Part shown: piece by piece, positions 1-11,800 of the stretch
Layout: each line of letters starts with the position of its first letter
Position numbering within the stretch: position 1 is the stretch's first letter
DNA from: Atkinsonella hypoxylon
Lineage: Eukaryota > Ascomycota > Sordariomycetes > Hypocreales > Clavicipitaceae
DNA length: 64,000 bases
Assembly: GCA_000729835.1 (NCBI GenBank)
Contig: JFHB01000105.1
Coordinates: 1-64,000, forward strand
Reading direction: 5' to 3'
Notes under the pieces: model-generated
Told to the model about the DNA's origin: nothing
Seen by the model: only the letters and a program-made list of their open reading frames with translations
The model's database searches: none
Made by a program: the position numbers and the translations under genes

Positions 1-682
1 TTACCAAAAAGGAGAAAGAGACGGACAGAATTACGTTGCACCTCTAGTGAGGACGGCAACGGTTGGTATGGGTTATAAATGTTCAATGCGGTTGACATGC
101 GGCTATCGTTCCACATCCAAGGCATAGAGCAACGCGCAGTGTATTCCGTACGTACGACCCAGTTGTGAATCCTTCACTTGCCGCAGTGAACTTTCTTTCC
201 GCGCATTTACCGCATGTCCCAGCACGCAAATAGGCGTTTCATGGCGATGGGCTACTCACAATGCTGCACTTCTAGCAGCTTGGATGAATATACCAGCTTC
301 ATCGCTGCTCACACCGGTTGTCAGCGCACATTCATTCATTTGTGACTTTCTCCAAGTACATTGCAAGTGGTGCCACACCATTTGCCCCTGTCGTTCGGTC
401 TTCTGACGGCATTCAACACTCTAATTTACTTTAATGCAATGCAGCAAACAACCTAGCTGTACTAGTTTCCGCTATGGTAAAGAAACCGGCTATGGTGAGC
501 ACCCACATCCTAGCTACCAAGGTGTCAACACATCAGTTACGTAATTCGAGAGTGGCTCATGACAACGGTTGTATTCGACCGCGTGGCTCAAACGTGTTCT
601 GCATGGCATCTTTCTTACGCCTGCGTCTGCCATCTGCTCTGCCATCTGCTCTGCCACTGTCACCTCACTGCCATTGTCCAAG
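1..682. other. Left-edge intergenic region with Sin1 3' flank
   Basis: No open frame here has an identifiable domain or a splice-compatible partner. The right part should hold the 3' UTR of the leftward Sin1 gene, whose stop is at 683-685. The small frames at 474-937 are out of frame with the Sin1 exons and look like chance. A CCGTACGTACG palindromic stretch lies near 146-157. Nothing else can be supported. Confidence 0.6.
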
Positions 683-3479
683 CTACACCTCTCTATATGG
701 CGAGATCCCCTTCTTCAGCTCGGCCACAATTTCAGCCGCCTCGTCCGCTCCACGCGCCTCAAAGTCGTAGCGTTTGCTCTCCATCGCTCGGTAGATGACG
801 AGCTATTTCAAATCATGTCAGCCAGCTCGATATTCTTTACTGTGATGCACGGTATAGCACGGCATAGCATAGCAGGGCATCAACAACAACAACAACAACA
901 ACAACAACAAAAAGACAAAAGCGATGCGCAAGAATAGTTTGATACATGCATAGAATAGCAGAACAGAGCAGGCATACCTTCACATTCGTAGGGTGCTTCC
1001 GCGGAACCTTGCACCCAATAACATTGCTAAAATGGACCGTCGTCGTCTTGCCAGACCCGTCGTGCACGGCCTTGCCTCCCGACGCCGGCACGATATGAAT
1101 ATACTCGCCATCAATGACAAAGATCCTCTCGCTCATGCCAACCAGCCGCATGGGCTGTTTCCGCCACACCGTGTACTTCTTGTAGTTGGCATCGCCCGGC
1201 TCATCCTCCTTGAGGGCCTCCCGAGCCAGCGGATGCGGCCCGAGCACTTGGCCCCTCAGCTTTTCCCTCCTCTGCGACACCCCCTGGCTGCTCGGCAGGC
1301 CCATCGTCTTGGGCGACGAACTGCTCGGCGAGCCTGTGATGCTCAGTGGCCCGTCCGTTGCGAACCGTCGGCGGTACAGCTCCAGGTCTGAAACGTTGCC
1401 GATCGACGACACCGGCCGGTCTATCATGACGACGGCTCCGGATCGGGGCAGTTTCAGCACGTGGTTTGCCTTATCCAGCTGCCTCTTACGGCAGACAATG
1501 TCTAGAACTTCGGCGAGGTACGTATCTGTGGTTACGTCCACCGTTACCATCTGCCCCGGTGCCACGTCCGATGACATGATATGGACACGCAGCAGTTTCT
1601 GCTGTCCACGAGCCGTATTCGGTACCGTTACTGGGATTTGCGGCGAGTCGGCCAGTGGGGTATTAGGGCGGTACGTTGTCGTGATGATGGGGTTGTGTCG
1701 CGGCCGGCTCGTATCCGCTGGAGGATTGCGCGCCGGCCTCGTTGAATTTGTAGGTATAGCATCCTCGTCACGGCTTTCCGCGCGCTTCAGTGGCGGCATA
1801 GTTTCCTCTCTCTGCTCAACGGCATTGCCAGCGCCAGTGCCAGTGCCAGTGCCAGTGCCAGTGCCAGATGTGGCCTCATGATCATCCTGTTGAGGTGTGA
1901 GGGTCTTGTTCTCTTCGTACTCTTCTTCCGAGGCCGGAACCAGTGCAAAATCGTCATAGGCCGTAGAATTGGACCGCAATCTGCCACCACCTCGAGCGAT
2001 GGCGTTGTTGACAGTCGTAAACGCCGACAAAGGCTTCGTTCTCTCAATGGGGGGGAAATCGTCGTCAACCTCTCCGCCTTCCTCCACCATTCTAAGCGTC
2101 CACCAATTCACGCTGTGCTTGCCGGGAGGAATCTGCGGTTCCCGCTTTTCCTCGTTGTACCTGTAGAGACTCAGGCCGATCAAGTCGGTGACCGTGACCG
2201 CTCGTTCTGCACCCTGACCATCGTGGACCCGCGGCCGGATAAGCACCTCGAATGGTTTGGTCGGCGTCTTGCAGAATGGAGCGTAGATTCGCACAGCAAT
2301 CGAGCCCTGTGTCCCCTGGCCGCTGTAGTGAGCAAATTTTTGAAACGGGACAGACGCCTTGTGCTCCTTGGCCTTTAGGGCTGCGGATAGCAAGCTCGTG
2401 GGCTGAGCCATGTTCATCGGTTGAATCATGCTGAGAGGACGAGGTGGCGGAAGGGCTTCAAGAACTGCATTCTTCGGTGGCAATTGTGATTTACGTATTA
2501 TGGAATGCCTGGGGAAGTTTTTCGGCGGTGTGCCCACGACTTGCTGCGTCGGGGACGGGTTGATGGGGTTTTCCACACCGTCCAGAATAGATGCCGAGTC
2601 CATGCTTCCCACGTAATCCGCGGAGATGTCGGAGCCTTCGTCTGAATCGAAGTCCTCTTCCTCAGGCAGGAGATCGGTTTCGGCTCTCTTGATGCCCGGC
2701 TGAACAGGCTCCTCATAGATTTTCTCTTGAAGGCGTACAGCCCTGGCCGCTGCACGAGCAGCCTCCCTATGTCGATGGGCAGCTGGGATATCGAACTCGT
2801 TCTCGGACGATATCTCGCTGCTTGTGACCGTATCCCTACGCGGCCTCTCACGCACCGTCTCTAAGGCTGACTGGGAGCCCCTCCGTAGAGATCGTGGTGA
2901 TGTCTGTGGCTTCATTGGTGACACTTGCGAAGGCGACGACCCCGCTCGCTGCCTCACAGGCATCTTGGAGAACTTGATCTGCTGGGCGGCCCTTTGCTCG
3001 TGTTCCTCGTCACTTTCATCTGTCAGATCGCTGCTGTCATCCTCTTCCATCTGCTCCCGGCGCCTGCGCCTCTTAGTTGCCATCCCGGGGCCGATAGTGT
3101 CGGCTCCTCCGCCGGTAAGCATGCCGCCGTCCTCCCCATCTTCGAGCGTCAAGCCGACTTGCCGGGGTGCCTGGAAGTACTCGGACGCGATTGCAGTAGG
3201 GATCGTGGGAGAGTACGTTCGCTTGATATAGGATGAGTTGGGGCGCCATCCGGCCGCCTTGAAGGATGCCGAGTTCAGAAAGTTGTCGTTGACCGTAAGA
3301 AGGCGCTCACCCACGCCGTCAGCAATTTCATCCAAATAGCTGGTCCGTAGTTGGTATGATACAAGCCTGGAAGAGAAGGAGAAGTAGCGTCAGTAAGAAG
3401 TGTGAATTATAAACATGTGCCTTAAGATAATGAAGCAGGGCTCAGTGTCTTCATACTCTTCGAGCTGTAAGATCGACAT
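683..3479 (-). CDS. sin1: TORC2 subunit Sin1/Avo1-type protein
   Basis: This is the stress-activated MAP kinase interacting protein Sin1 (Avo1), a scaffold of TOR complex 2 that recruits AGC-kinase substrates at the plasma membrane. Exons are 3479-3457, 3366-978 and 802-683, giving 843 residues; phases agree at both introns (90 and 175 bp). The start is the ATG at 3477-3479, giving MSILQLEE joined to LVSYQLRTSYL, the conserved fungal Sin1 N-terminus. The long middle-exon frame seems to start at 3335 only through a TTG codon. An acidic and basic low-complexity region is followed by a CRIM domain (about residues 330-465), a Ras-binding-like region (about 610-690) and a C-terminal PH domain (about 740-843) ending ISPYREV. 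The last exon is needed for the PH domain end. A TG dipeptide repeat precedes the Ras-binding-like region. Divergent from the PRCC gene. Confidence 0.93.
881..910. repeat. (CAA)10 microsatellite in Sin1 intron 2
   Basis: Ten perfect CAA units lie inside the 175-bp second Sin1 intron. On the transcribed strand they read TTG. A splice-blind frame translates them as polyvaline, which is not part of the protein. Confidence 0.95.
1833..1867. repeat. GCCAGT hexanucleotide repeat in the Sin1 coding exon
   Basis: About six GCCAGT units lie in the coding exon and encode an alternating Gly-Thr tract on the minus strand. The 6-bp unit keeps the frame, so length changes would only add or remove GT pairs in a linker between the CRIM and Ras-binding-like regions. 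Confidence 0.9.
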
Positions 3480-3817
3480 GGCGATGTCACGATGGCTTCC
3501 AGATATGGCGCAGCCTGTGCCTGCATACCCCGGTGATGCGTACAATCACAATCGATGCATATACGCAGCTGTCAGTGTCTGAGCAGCGCGAGTACTCTGC
3601 AATGGCAAGCGAGAGATACACGTTGCGACTGTGAGCGCAGCTTGGCCAGTTGCTTGACAGACGACGTTGAGCGTGGGCGTGGCGTGGGGTCCAATCACGG
3701 TAATAAACCGGCACGCAAATCAGCAAACATCAAAACCCACCTCGTCACCCACAAGAAGTACTCGTCATATCACATCATCCACCCGCCTTTCCTCTCCCTT
3801 CATTCAAATTTTACACC
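3480..3817. promoter_or_regulatory. Divergent promoter region Sin1 / PRCC protein
   Basis: These 338 bp separate the start codons of two divergent genes and must hold both 5' UTRs and promoters. The PRCC side is pyrimidine-rich just before the ATG (CTTTCCTCTCCCTT, 3787-3800), as is common in filamentous fungi. No specific factor site is assigned. Confidence 0.6.
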
Positions 3818-5005
3818 ATGGCCCTGGTAGACTACGACTCAGACTCCGCCTCCGAAGAAGACCGCCCTTTCAAGACCGACCCCAAACCATTTCAAGCCAC
3901 CGCCAAAAAACCTTTCCAAAAAGTCGTCGACCGTTCCAACCCAGGCAAAATCCTCGTCAACCTGCCGTCACAAGCCCCTTCCACAACCGCCGACGAGCCT
4001 CCTGCGAAACGTGTGCGCACAGCTGGCCGTGGGCTGTTCTCCAACTTTAACTCATTCTTGCCTGCGCCCAAAAACACTGGCAAACAGGCTGGCAAGCCGT
4101 CTTTCAGCAATGCCGCGCCCAGACCAGGAGTCAACTTGAAGACAAGCGCCGCTGCCGGATTCAGCCGCGACGTCGAGGAACATGATGGAGCTTCACCATC
4201 TACATCTTCAGCGACAACGTCGGGTTTGAATTTGCCACCCCCCCAGAGACAAGACGCTGCTCCGTCGATACCAGACGGACAAAAGCCGGCGGAGGAAGTA
4301 AAGCTAGTAGGGAAGCCACTTATGTTTCGTCCATTGTCAGTAGGCATGAATGCGGAGAAGAAAAAGAAGAAGAAGGACAGGCCCGACTCGACATCTCCTG
4401 CATCAGGATCAGGCGCACCGAAGCAACCACGGCCACTGGCTTCAGACGCTCCAGCGGCCTCGTCAGCTGTAACTGCAGAAGCTCCCATCGAGCCAGCTCC
4501 CAAGAAGAAAATGTCTCTCTTCTCAATGCACGCTGAAGAGCCGTCCGATCCCACACCCCCTTCATCAACTAACGGTGCATACGAACCTCTTTTCGAAACG
4601 CCGTACGAAGCCGACCCAGCGAGCACAGCTTACTCAGCGACTATCCCCCAACAATACAAGCAGCTCTCTGCCAATTCTCCTGGGGTGACTGACTCTCTCG
4701 ATCACCTAGCTGACGACTTGAACCTCTCTGCGGCGGCGAGAAGAGAGCTGTTTGGCCGTGATGGCAGCAACTTTGCCGCCAAAAAGGTGGTCAATTTCAA
4801 CATGGACAGGGAGTACCAGCATAATGAGGATATCCGCGCCTCAGGAGATCAGCAGATATACAACCCTGTCCGGGCTCTGCAAAGCGGCAAGCATAGCCTG
4901 AAGCAGCTGGTGCAGAATGTGCAGAATCAGAAGGACGCTTTGGAGGATAGCTTTGCCAAGGGGAGGACTAATCGCAAAGAGGCGAGCAGCCGATATGGTT
5001 GGTGA
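3818..5005 (+). CDS. PRCC-domain (MAD2B-interacting) protein
   Basis: A single-exon gene for 395 residues of the PRCC family (mitotic checkpoint regulator, MAD2B-interacting). In animals PRCC is a nuclear protein linked to pre-mRNA splicing and to MAD2B localisation; the role in fungi is little studied. The N-terminus MALVDYDSDSASEED is typical for the family. It is followed by a long disordered Pro/Ser/Lys region with basic nuclear-localisation-like clusters (PAKRVR near residue 62; a seven-lysine run near 182). The conserved C-terminal domain (about residues 290-395) contains NMDREY, then NPVRALQSGKHSL, and ends with SSRYGW. The ATG at 3818 follows a pyrimidine tract and CACC, a good context. 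The stop is at 5003-5005. Family assignment is firm; function is inferred from homologues. Confidence 0.88.
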   Translation: MALVDYDSDSASEEDRPFKTDPKPFQATAKKPFQKVVDRSNPGKILVNLPSQAPSTTADEPPAKRVRTAGRGLFSNFNSFLPAPKNTGKQAGKPSFSNAAPRPGVNLKTSAAAGFSRDVEEHDGASPSTSSATTSGLNLPPPQRQDAAPSIPDGQKPAEEVKLVGKPLMFRPLSVGMNAEKKKKKKDRPDSTSPASGSGAPKQPRPLASDAPAASSAVTAEAPIEPAPKKKMSLFSMHAEEPSDPTPPSSTNGAYEPLFETPYEADPASTAYSATIPQQYKQLSANSPGVTDSLDHLADDLNLSAAARRELFGRDGSNFAAKKVVNFNMDREYQHNEDIRASGDQQIYNPVRALQSGKHSLKQLVQNVQNQKDALEDSFAKGRTNRKEASSRYGW

Positions 5006-5269
5006 TGCGTTCGCCGCGGCGTTGCTCACTTGTGCTTTTATGATGCCCCTGGGGCAGCTTGCATGGAACAATATGAAAATCACCATGGCTCAAGGTCCGC
5101 GCTGCACAAATATTTGCAAAATTGTTTAGGATCAACATGCCTGTCATATGTCTACTCTACGATGAACGCCGTACCGAACACCACGACATGCCACACCATG
5201 ATTTACAACCAACAGATTCAACACGATGTCACAAGTAATGAATCATCCTTGAACTTCTCGCCCTCATCC

Positions 5270-6932
5270 TCAACATGTCTCTACCGCCACGGTCCTCCCG
5301 CCCTGGAACGCATCATCCACCATCAGAAACCCCCACTCCCCCCTCGTAATGGGCGATATGTCCTCGTACCCGTTCGGCGTCATAGGCCCAATTTGTATCG
5401 ACCTTCCATCGGCACTGACTACCCCCTCGCTAAGCGCCTGGTTTATGGAGCCGCCGTGCCAAGGGACGAACCCTACTAGTGGGGAATCAACCGGTCTGGC
5501 AGTGCGATCGCTGTCGTTGTCGCCGTCATCCACATTACCGCTCCCATCTTGGACTTCGTCAGCGGGATTATCATCGTCATAGTCCCATTGACTCCGCGGG
5601 ACCAGCGGCTCTGGCACGAACGAAGTTTGGATTTTGAGCGCCAGAATTTTGAGCGGCGGGCCCCTTGGGGAGGGAGGCTTGGATGGTTCGAGTGTTGTGA
5701 CTGCGAGGCCAATTTGGCTTGGACTCAGGTTTTGATGTTCGTGGTCAAGATCATGCCCATATTCGTCCGGAGGGATGTATGATTTCGTCATGGGTATCGA
5801 GGTGACGTGCCGGGTGTCCCTGTGGTGGACTTCCTTGTGTGCTGGAACGGTGTGATGGATGTCCGCTATGGCGCCGACTCCGTCCGGGCCACCGTATGCC
5901 CTCCTGTACATGCGATCTAGGTCTGCTACTGCTGCAGAGCTGATCTTCAGCCAGTCGTAGGATCGGTACAGATCCGACTTTGTGACTTTGACACCGTTGC
6001 TTGCGAGGATACACCGGCGCAGCTCGTCCACGGCGTCTTCCAGGCGCAGCGGGGACCTGGTCCTTGAGTAGCTTGACAAGGCGGCCTTGAGGCTGTACAG
6101 CCTGTCGAGGGACAGAATTGTGAGTCCGTCGGAGGAAAAGAGGATTTCATTTTGGAGTACGGAGTTGGTGAATAGCTGGCTGCTCATGCCATAGGCGGTT
6201 GGGCTTACGGCTGGGGTCAAGAGTGAAGAACTAACACAGCATTGTACAAGTCAAATTGAGCTCAGCGTCGCAAAGAAGACGAGGTAAGAATCATATTCCT
6301 AGGTCTCGAGAAGAGAGCGATACATACCTTAGGTTAAATCTCTGCGCCGTCTTCGTGAAAACGGCTTGTTGGATCTTCTGATCTCGTGCCGGTAGATCCG
6401 GCGCGTGAAGGAACCGCAGTCCAGAAGCACCTGGCGTCATGGGCCCAAGACAGTCTGTCGCCACTGAAGACGGTGTACATGGAGTCATCGGAGGGGGTGA
6501 AAGAGGAGTTGTTGTCGGCGACAGTGGCCAGCGCAGCCTCGGTCCCGGGGACTCAAGGCCAGAGTTTGTCGCATGTGTGTTGGACGAGGCATGACTCCTT
6601 TGGGTCTCACAGCCGTGCCGGGGGCTATTTCGAACGAGCTGCTTCAATACTGTAACAGGGCTCGTGCCAAGTCCGAATTTGGAGAATGACGAAGTACAAG
6701 AGAAAGAGGATGACGAGGACGGTGGCATATATAGACCCGGTGAGCCATGAGGTACCATCGTAGGCAGGTGGTAGTCTCTCCTGACGACAACAAGCGTCAG
6801 ATGGAGAGACTTGGTAGCCAGACGAGATGAGGCATGCTCGAGCACGGGCGTCAAGTGAGGCGGGAGATGGTGGCCGTCGAGGATAGAAGGGCCAGCCTCT
6901 AGAGGCGAGGAGATGCGTTCTTTGAGAGACAT
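5270..6932 (-). CDS. Conserved fungal protein of unknown function
   Basis: Two exons, 6932-6328 and 6203-5270, encode 512 residues. The donor is AAG|GTATGT; the acceptor (TAAG|C at 6204) is chosen because it restores the frame to give FNLSPTAYGMSSQLF. An alternative CAG acceptor 7 bp upstream breaks the frame. The N-terminal third is Ser/Pro-rich, with runs such as TPLSPPPMTP. The C-terminal exon is more ordered, with predicted helices around DELRRCI, SYDWLKIS and DLDRMYRRAYGG, an acidic linker, and a conserved-looking tail ITRGEWGFLMVDDAF. I see no catalytic motif, signal peptide or membrane segment. It resembles proteins annotated only as hypothetical in other Pezizomycotina. Function cannot be assigned. 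Confidence 0.75.
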
Positions 6933-7577
6933 GGCGATACGGCACTGTGCGGCGACAAGAATGAAAGAAATCGGCTCATAAATAGTCGCGAATGGATTCT
7001 GTAGCTGGTGCAGGGAATGCCGCGCAAATTCCGCAAATTCCCAAACAGCGACAATCTTAGATCATGACCCAGATTTCACTCGAAGCACGGTCCGCCAAGC
7101 CCATCAAAGGAATCCCAAGATAATAACGCACGCCGAACCACCAAATTATACCCCCAACAGAAGCACAAAATGCTCTCCAAGACAATAGCGAAAATAAAAA
7201 ATAAAAAATAAAAAATTGAATGCCCCACCCCCCCCAAAAAAGAGGAGACTTTGGGCCCTCCGATCGGATAAAGCAGAGCAAGACAAGATCGCGAATGTAA
7301 CACGGAAACCAGAGCGTACGTATATATGCAGATCAGCCAACAAGGACAAGGACAAGCTCCAAAAAACGTGTCAAAACAAAAAAAAAACAGCGGGCCAATA
7401 GATCCGGCCAGGCACGACTGGGGATCCCTGAACTAGGTAGAAGCTTTTTCTTTTTGAAACACACTTCCCACGATGCGGTGGAGAATTTCTGACTCGAAGC
7501 ACCTGCGCTGAAATCATAAGGGGCATGCAGACCGCCTCACCATATACGTAGAAAGGATGACCCAAGACTTATTGTTC

Positions 7578-7597
7578 TTTTTTTTTTTTTTTTTTTT
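7578..7597. repeat. T20 homopolymer
   Basis: An uninterrupted run of about 20 T residues in non-coding sequence. Confidence 0.9.
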
Positions 7598-7930
7598 GGC
7601 AAATCTTCATAGTAAGGGCGTTAAGTCATGCAATGGTGCCAAAACTAACACGACTACGGAATATACGGCTGTTGTCTGTTCGGCACAGCCAATCATGCAT
7701 GACCCCGGCACGCTTCCCCTCCAAGGCGGGCGGCTACGTGCTATTTTGGGCTGAGGGACCTGGCGATTGGTGACTCGCGATTGGTCAACCGTGGTAAGCC
7801 CCGCTCGCCCTATCGAGAAGCTGCATTAGCTGCGGCGGCAAGCGTAAAGATGGCAATCACGACGTCGCTCCACGTCGACTCCACGACGACTTCCCACGAG
7901 ACAAGGTGTAGTTCATGATGCTCTGGATAT

Positions 7931-7932
<2 letters not shown>

Positions 7933-7968
<36 letters not shown>
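7933..7968. repeat. (AC)18 microsatellite
   Basis: Eighteen perfect AC units in the intergenic region, not in any supported gene. A likely polymorphic marker. Confidence 0.95.
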
Positions 7969-7972
<4 letters not shown>

Positions 7973-8810
7973 ACAACATCCCGTGCACAAAGTGCATGCT
8001 TCCATGTCTAATCTCTCGACTCTCGGCGACATCTCATCCAAGGTCCGGCATTCGAGATGCTTCAACTCGACCTCACTGGTACCTCCCTTCGGTCCTTGCA
8101 GATCCTCCATCGAGTTCAATATTAGCATTCCTTTTGTTATGGAGTCATGACTGTCGACAAGAAATAGCAGTGACGTGGCTCCAATCCACCGCCCTCCTCC
8201 CTGTAATCGAGACTACGCAATATCAGATCTCCAAGTGATCTAGATTTAAGTCATGTCACACCACCCGTCTCCTATCAGCCACCATCTTCGCTGTGGTACC
8301 TGAAGTTCGGCAAAAGAAAGCCCGTCATTGCAACGTTGTTTTGCTGCAATTTTTCAAACAGGCTTCCCAATCCACCCCGACCCAACCGTGGCTAGTTGTG
8401 TCGCACGATACTACTTTGAGTCATGATTATCCTTATGAAAAGTCATGGAGCTAAGAAACCAATGGCCAGATACAAGTAGCGTGGCCAATGGGAAATACAT
8501 CAAACTTGCTTGCCTTGCCTTGCGCCTAGACACCGTTGCTGAAAAGCATCGAATGAAGTAGAAGAAAAGTCTGAACCCTTAGTGTTCTTGTTCCTTGAGC
8601 TTGATTATGCCAAATCCATCTAGAAGTGTTCCTCGTACATTCGATCCGCTGTCTTTGTATCATCATGCATGCTCATCCTCAATGCAATAAGCCATCAATC
8701 ATCAAGTTCGAGTGAAGCAGGCAAATCATTTTCTGAGAATTGCACCCAGTTTTCGGGCCCCCACGAACTCCATATACATCCAAGCTCATAGTGTCAATTT
8801 CGCCTGGCCT

Positions 8811-11800
8811 TTAGTCATGCGCATCATGACCACTCTGCATTGAAATACCTGCATTGGCATCCATAAGTTCCGATGAGCCGCATGATCCATCCCAATCTGT
8901 ATCAGGTCAGCATCGTCACCACCTGTGTCCTCCACGCTTCAATTGACTTCACTTACCAGATCCATCATCGTCCAGTTCGTCCACCAAGAGTCGCTGCAAA
9001 GGGGTCCGTATCTCTTTGTGCACAAAAAAAAAAAAAAAAAATCAGTTCAGTTCGTGAACGAGGACCGTGCGCTGTCTAGGGAACCAACTTACCCGCTTCT
9101 ATAGCTGCAAACTCGGAGCTCTCTGTGTCGAAATCACTCATACCATCGATTGGTTCGTAGAATGGCGTGCATTTGCTGATCACGCGCGAAATATTGCCTG
9201 CAGCGTTACGTTCCAGCTGAACTCCCCTCTTGACATGAAATTCTTGGAGGTACAGTAGGCACTTAATCCCAACTTGCCGAATTATAGCTGGAAGATAACG
9301 CTGTTCATTATCAGTGTCGTCCTTGTCATCATCCTCGTTCTGGTCAATCGCAATGCACGAAAGAGGCCGAAACAACACATCATTGATGACGGCTTCGGCA
9401 TGGTTCCTCGTCTGCTCATCACTGTAGACAAGCATATATGGCGCCCATATGGGAATAAGATGAATGGCAAACTGACGTCTCTCCTGAGCTGCGTTTTCGT
9501 CGGGTCCTTGTACTTTGAGGACTGATTCAATGAATTTCATGAAAGCAGATCCTTCACTATGCTGTAAGCTTCTTGCTTGCATGCAGATGTGTCGAGTAAG
9601 CAGCTCTGCCCTTTCAGTAAACTCACTTCTTTCAACATATTGTGAAGCAGCACGGATCGGCGAGTCCATCGGCTTCATCGATGTATCTCCTTGGATCTGT
9701 TTACGCAGCGTGTTAAACACTCTCAGGTCCAACTCCTCCCCGCTCTGAACCATTCTGCCCAGTATTTGATTTGTCGGCTTGGGGGCTTGGTCAAGCTCCA
9801 GTAGCTTCTCGACGAAGAAGCTAGTAGCCTGCCGTTCGGGATGGTTGTGCATAGCCTCAATCTCGTCCGACGTCCACGGAAATGGCTTTCGCATTCCACG
9901 CCGGTCCGTTGCTTCTTCCACAATCACTTCCGGACTCAGCAGAGGCTCTAGTTGAGCCATGAGGTATTCAATCAGTGATAGAATCGACAAATACGACGCC
10001 GGTTTGGTGACGAATCGCCGCATAAGATTGGCAATCATTCGCTGGTAGTTCATCGGTTGCTCAATGGTGGCGTCCGCATTGATGATGCGTAAGAGTTTCA
10101 GCAGGTAATTTTCCCCAAGCAGGTACCCAACTTCAAGGTCCCCAAGCTTTGCAAATGCCAATACCATTGCAAAGTATTCGTCCCACGCTCTTATATGGAT
10201 ATGGAAGAACCGCCACAAGTAATTGAAGATATCCACCGTGCCTTGCAATACTGACATGGGAAACTTGGATTCCTCCCAACCTTCCTCTCCTTCCTTCTCT
10301 CGACTGAATGAAGTGGCAGTTGGTCGAGGGTGGTAGTAGAGACGGGGTAGATCGGTACGAACCTTTTCCACCGCCTGAATGAGAGCCATCCCGGCAAATC
10401 TCCGACTTTCCATGTCCGGATTGCGCTGCACTAGGGCACGAAAGGCTAGAGGTCGCATGCTGAAGTAATTATAGAATGCAAATGCGCAATCGTGACATTT
10501 CGTGATGGCGCTATGAAGCAGAGAAGAAAAAGGGCTCACGAAAGGCAGTTCCTTGGCTCGCGTGACTACCTGGTCAAAATGAGAAAGCGCCAACTCCATC
10601 GCTAGATTCTGCAGCTGATGTGAAGATCCATTCATCTTCGTGTCTACCTCGGCATTACCTGACGGTCGTGAAAAAGTTGTATGGCCCTCTCCAAGATAAG
10701 TCGCATGTCCAAAACATCTTTGTACAAAAAGCGTATAGCTAGGGTCGAAGAGGCAGTGCCGTCGAAGCAAGATTCGATTCTCATTCAAGATGTGGTCCTT
10801 CAAGGGAGGAGGTATCTTCGGGGAAGAGCCTTTCTGGGTGCTTGTGGCCTCATGGCCTGATAATTCAGCACAAAGTGACGTCGCACGCTGGTAGAAAAGC
10901 ATGTAAGCACTGTACGTCCTATCGAATAGAATGCCGTTTGAGGTGTCGTGAATCGCTTGCCGATCTAGGCCGCCAAAGGTCGAGCTCTCCATCAATGAGG
11001 GGTCCCACGGGTTGACTAGGTCGTCATTGAATTCGACCCAAACTGGCGGTTGCGATGGTCTTCGCTCTCGAATATAAGAATAGTAATGCCCAGACTCAGC
11101 CGTCCCTGAGTGCACGAGGATTCCAACCAGTTCGAACATGTCCTTTTGTGGTGCATCGCCCTGGGAGCTTAGATAATCAACTGTGTACGGCGCTACGTCT
11201 AGCGTCAACGGGAAGGAGAAGTAGTCATTGATCTTATTTCTCTGCATAGTCCGCAGATTGAAGTCAAATCGTTTCAAGTGGCAGATTAGATTGTCTGGTA
11301 CGTCCTTCAGGCATGTCCTGCATGGTGTGTCAGTAATAGCGGCTTTCAATAGGGTTGTCGCTTTCATTAATACCTCTTGACAGCGTCGACATGGCGATCA
11401 CAGGTCGAACATTTGTACTTATTTTCTGTCAGTCTGTCGTTAGTACGCGTCAAAAACTGCGCAAACACAAGAAAAACTCTTACCTCCTTCCATTATCTCG
11501 CCATCCACGTAGGCCTGCAGGCTCTCTTGAAGTGTAGTTTTGCCTTTGATGTCACACTGGATGGCGGAGAAAGGCTCCAGGCGCTCCGATATGTGCTCGC
11601 ATTCCTTGGACTTTACCTGCTGGACTAATTGCCCGCCGAAGAACGAACGTAATTGCTTTTTTTGTTCATTACCAAGCAGCTGTCCCTCCCAGCGATCAAA
11701 AAGCAGGTTGTAAAACTCGTCCACATCCATTTGACTATGAATGTCGATCAGAGTATCATCGTAGGTTTTGATGGAGGTGACAACGTCCGTTGGATCAACA

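Larger units (their letters stand above)
6933..8810. other. Intergenic region with homopolymer and AC microsatellite
   Basis: These 1.9 kb hold the promoter of the leftward 512-residue gene and the 3' flank of the deubiquitinase gene, whose stop is at 8811-8813. Contents are an A-rich stretch near 7192-7216, a C8 run near 7229, a T20 run at 7578-7597 and an (AC)18 tract at 7933-7968. No frame has a recognisable domain. Confidence 0.6.

Noticed and set aside
1786..2378. Frames on both strands overlapping the Sin1 main exon
   Set aside because: They are antisense or frame-shifted shadows; their repeats (ALALALALA) only reflect the GCCAGT tract.
3336..3366. Start of Sin1 at 3335
   Set aside because: The codon there is TTG, and the sequence upstream continues the conserved YQLRTSYL segment into a small first exon with an ATG at 3479.
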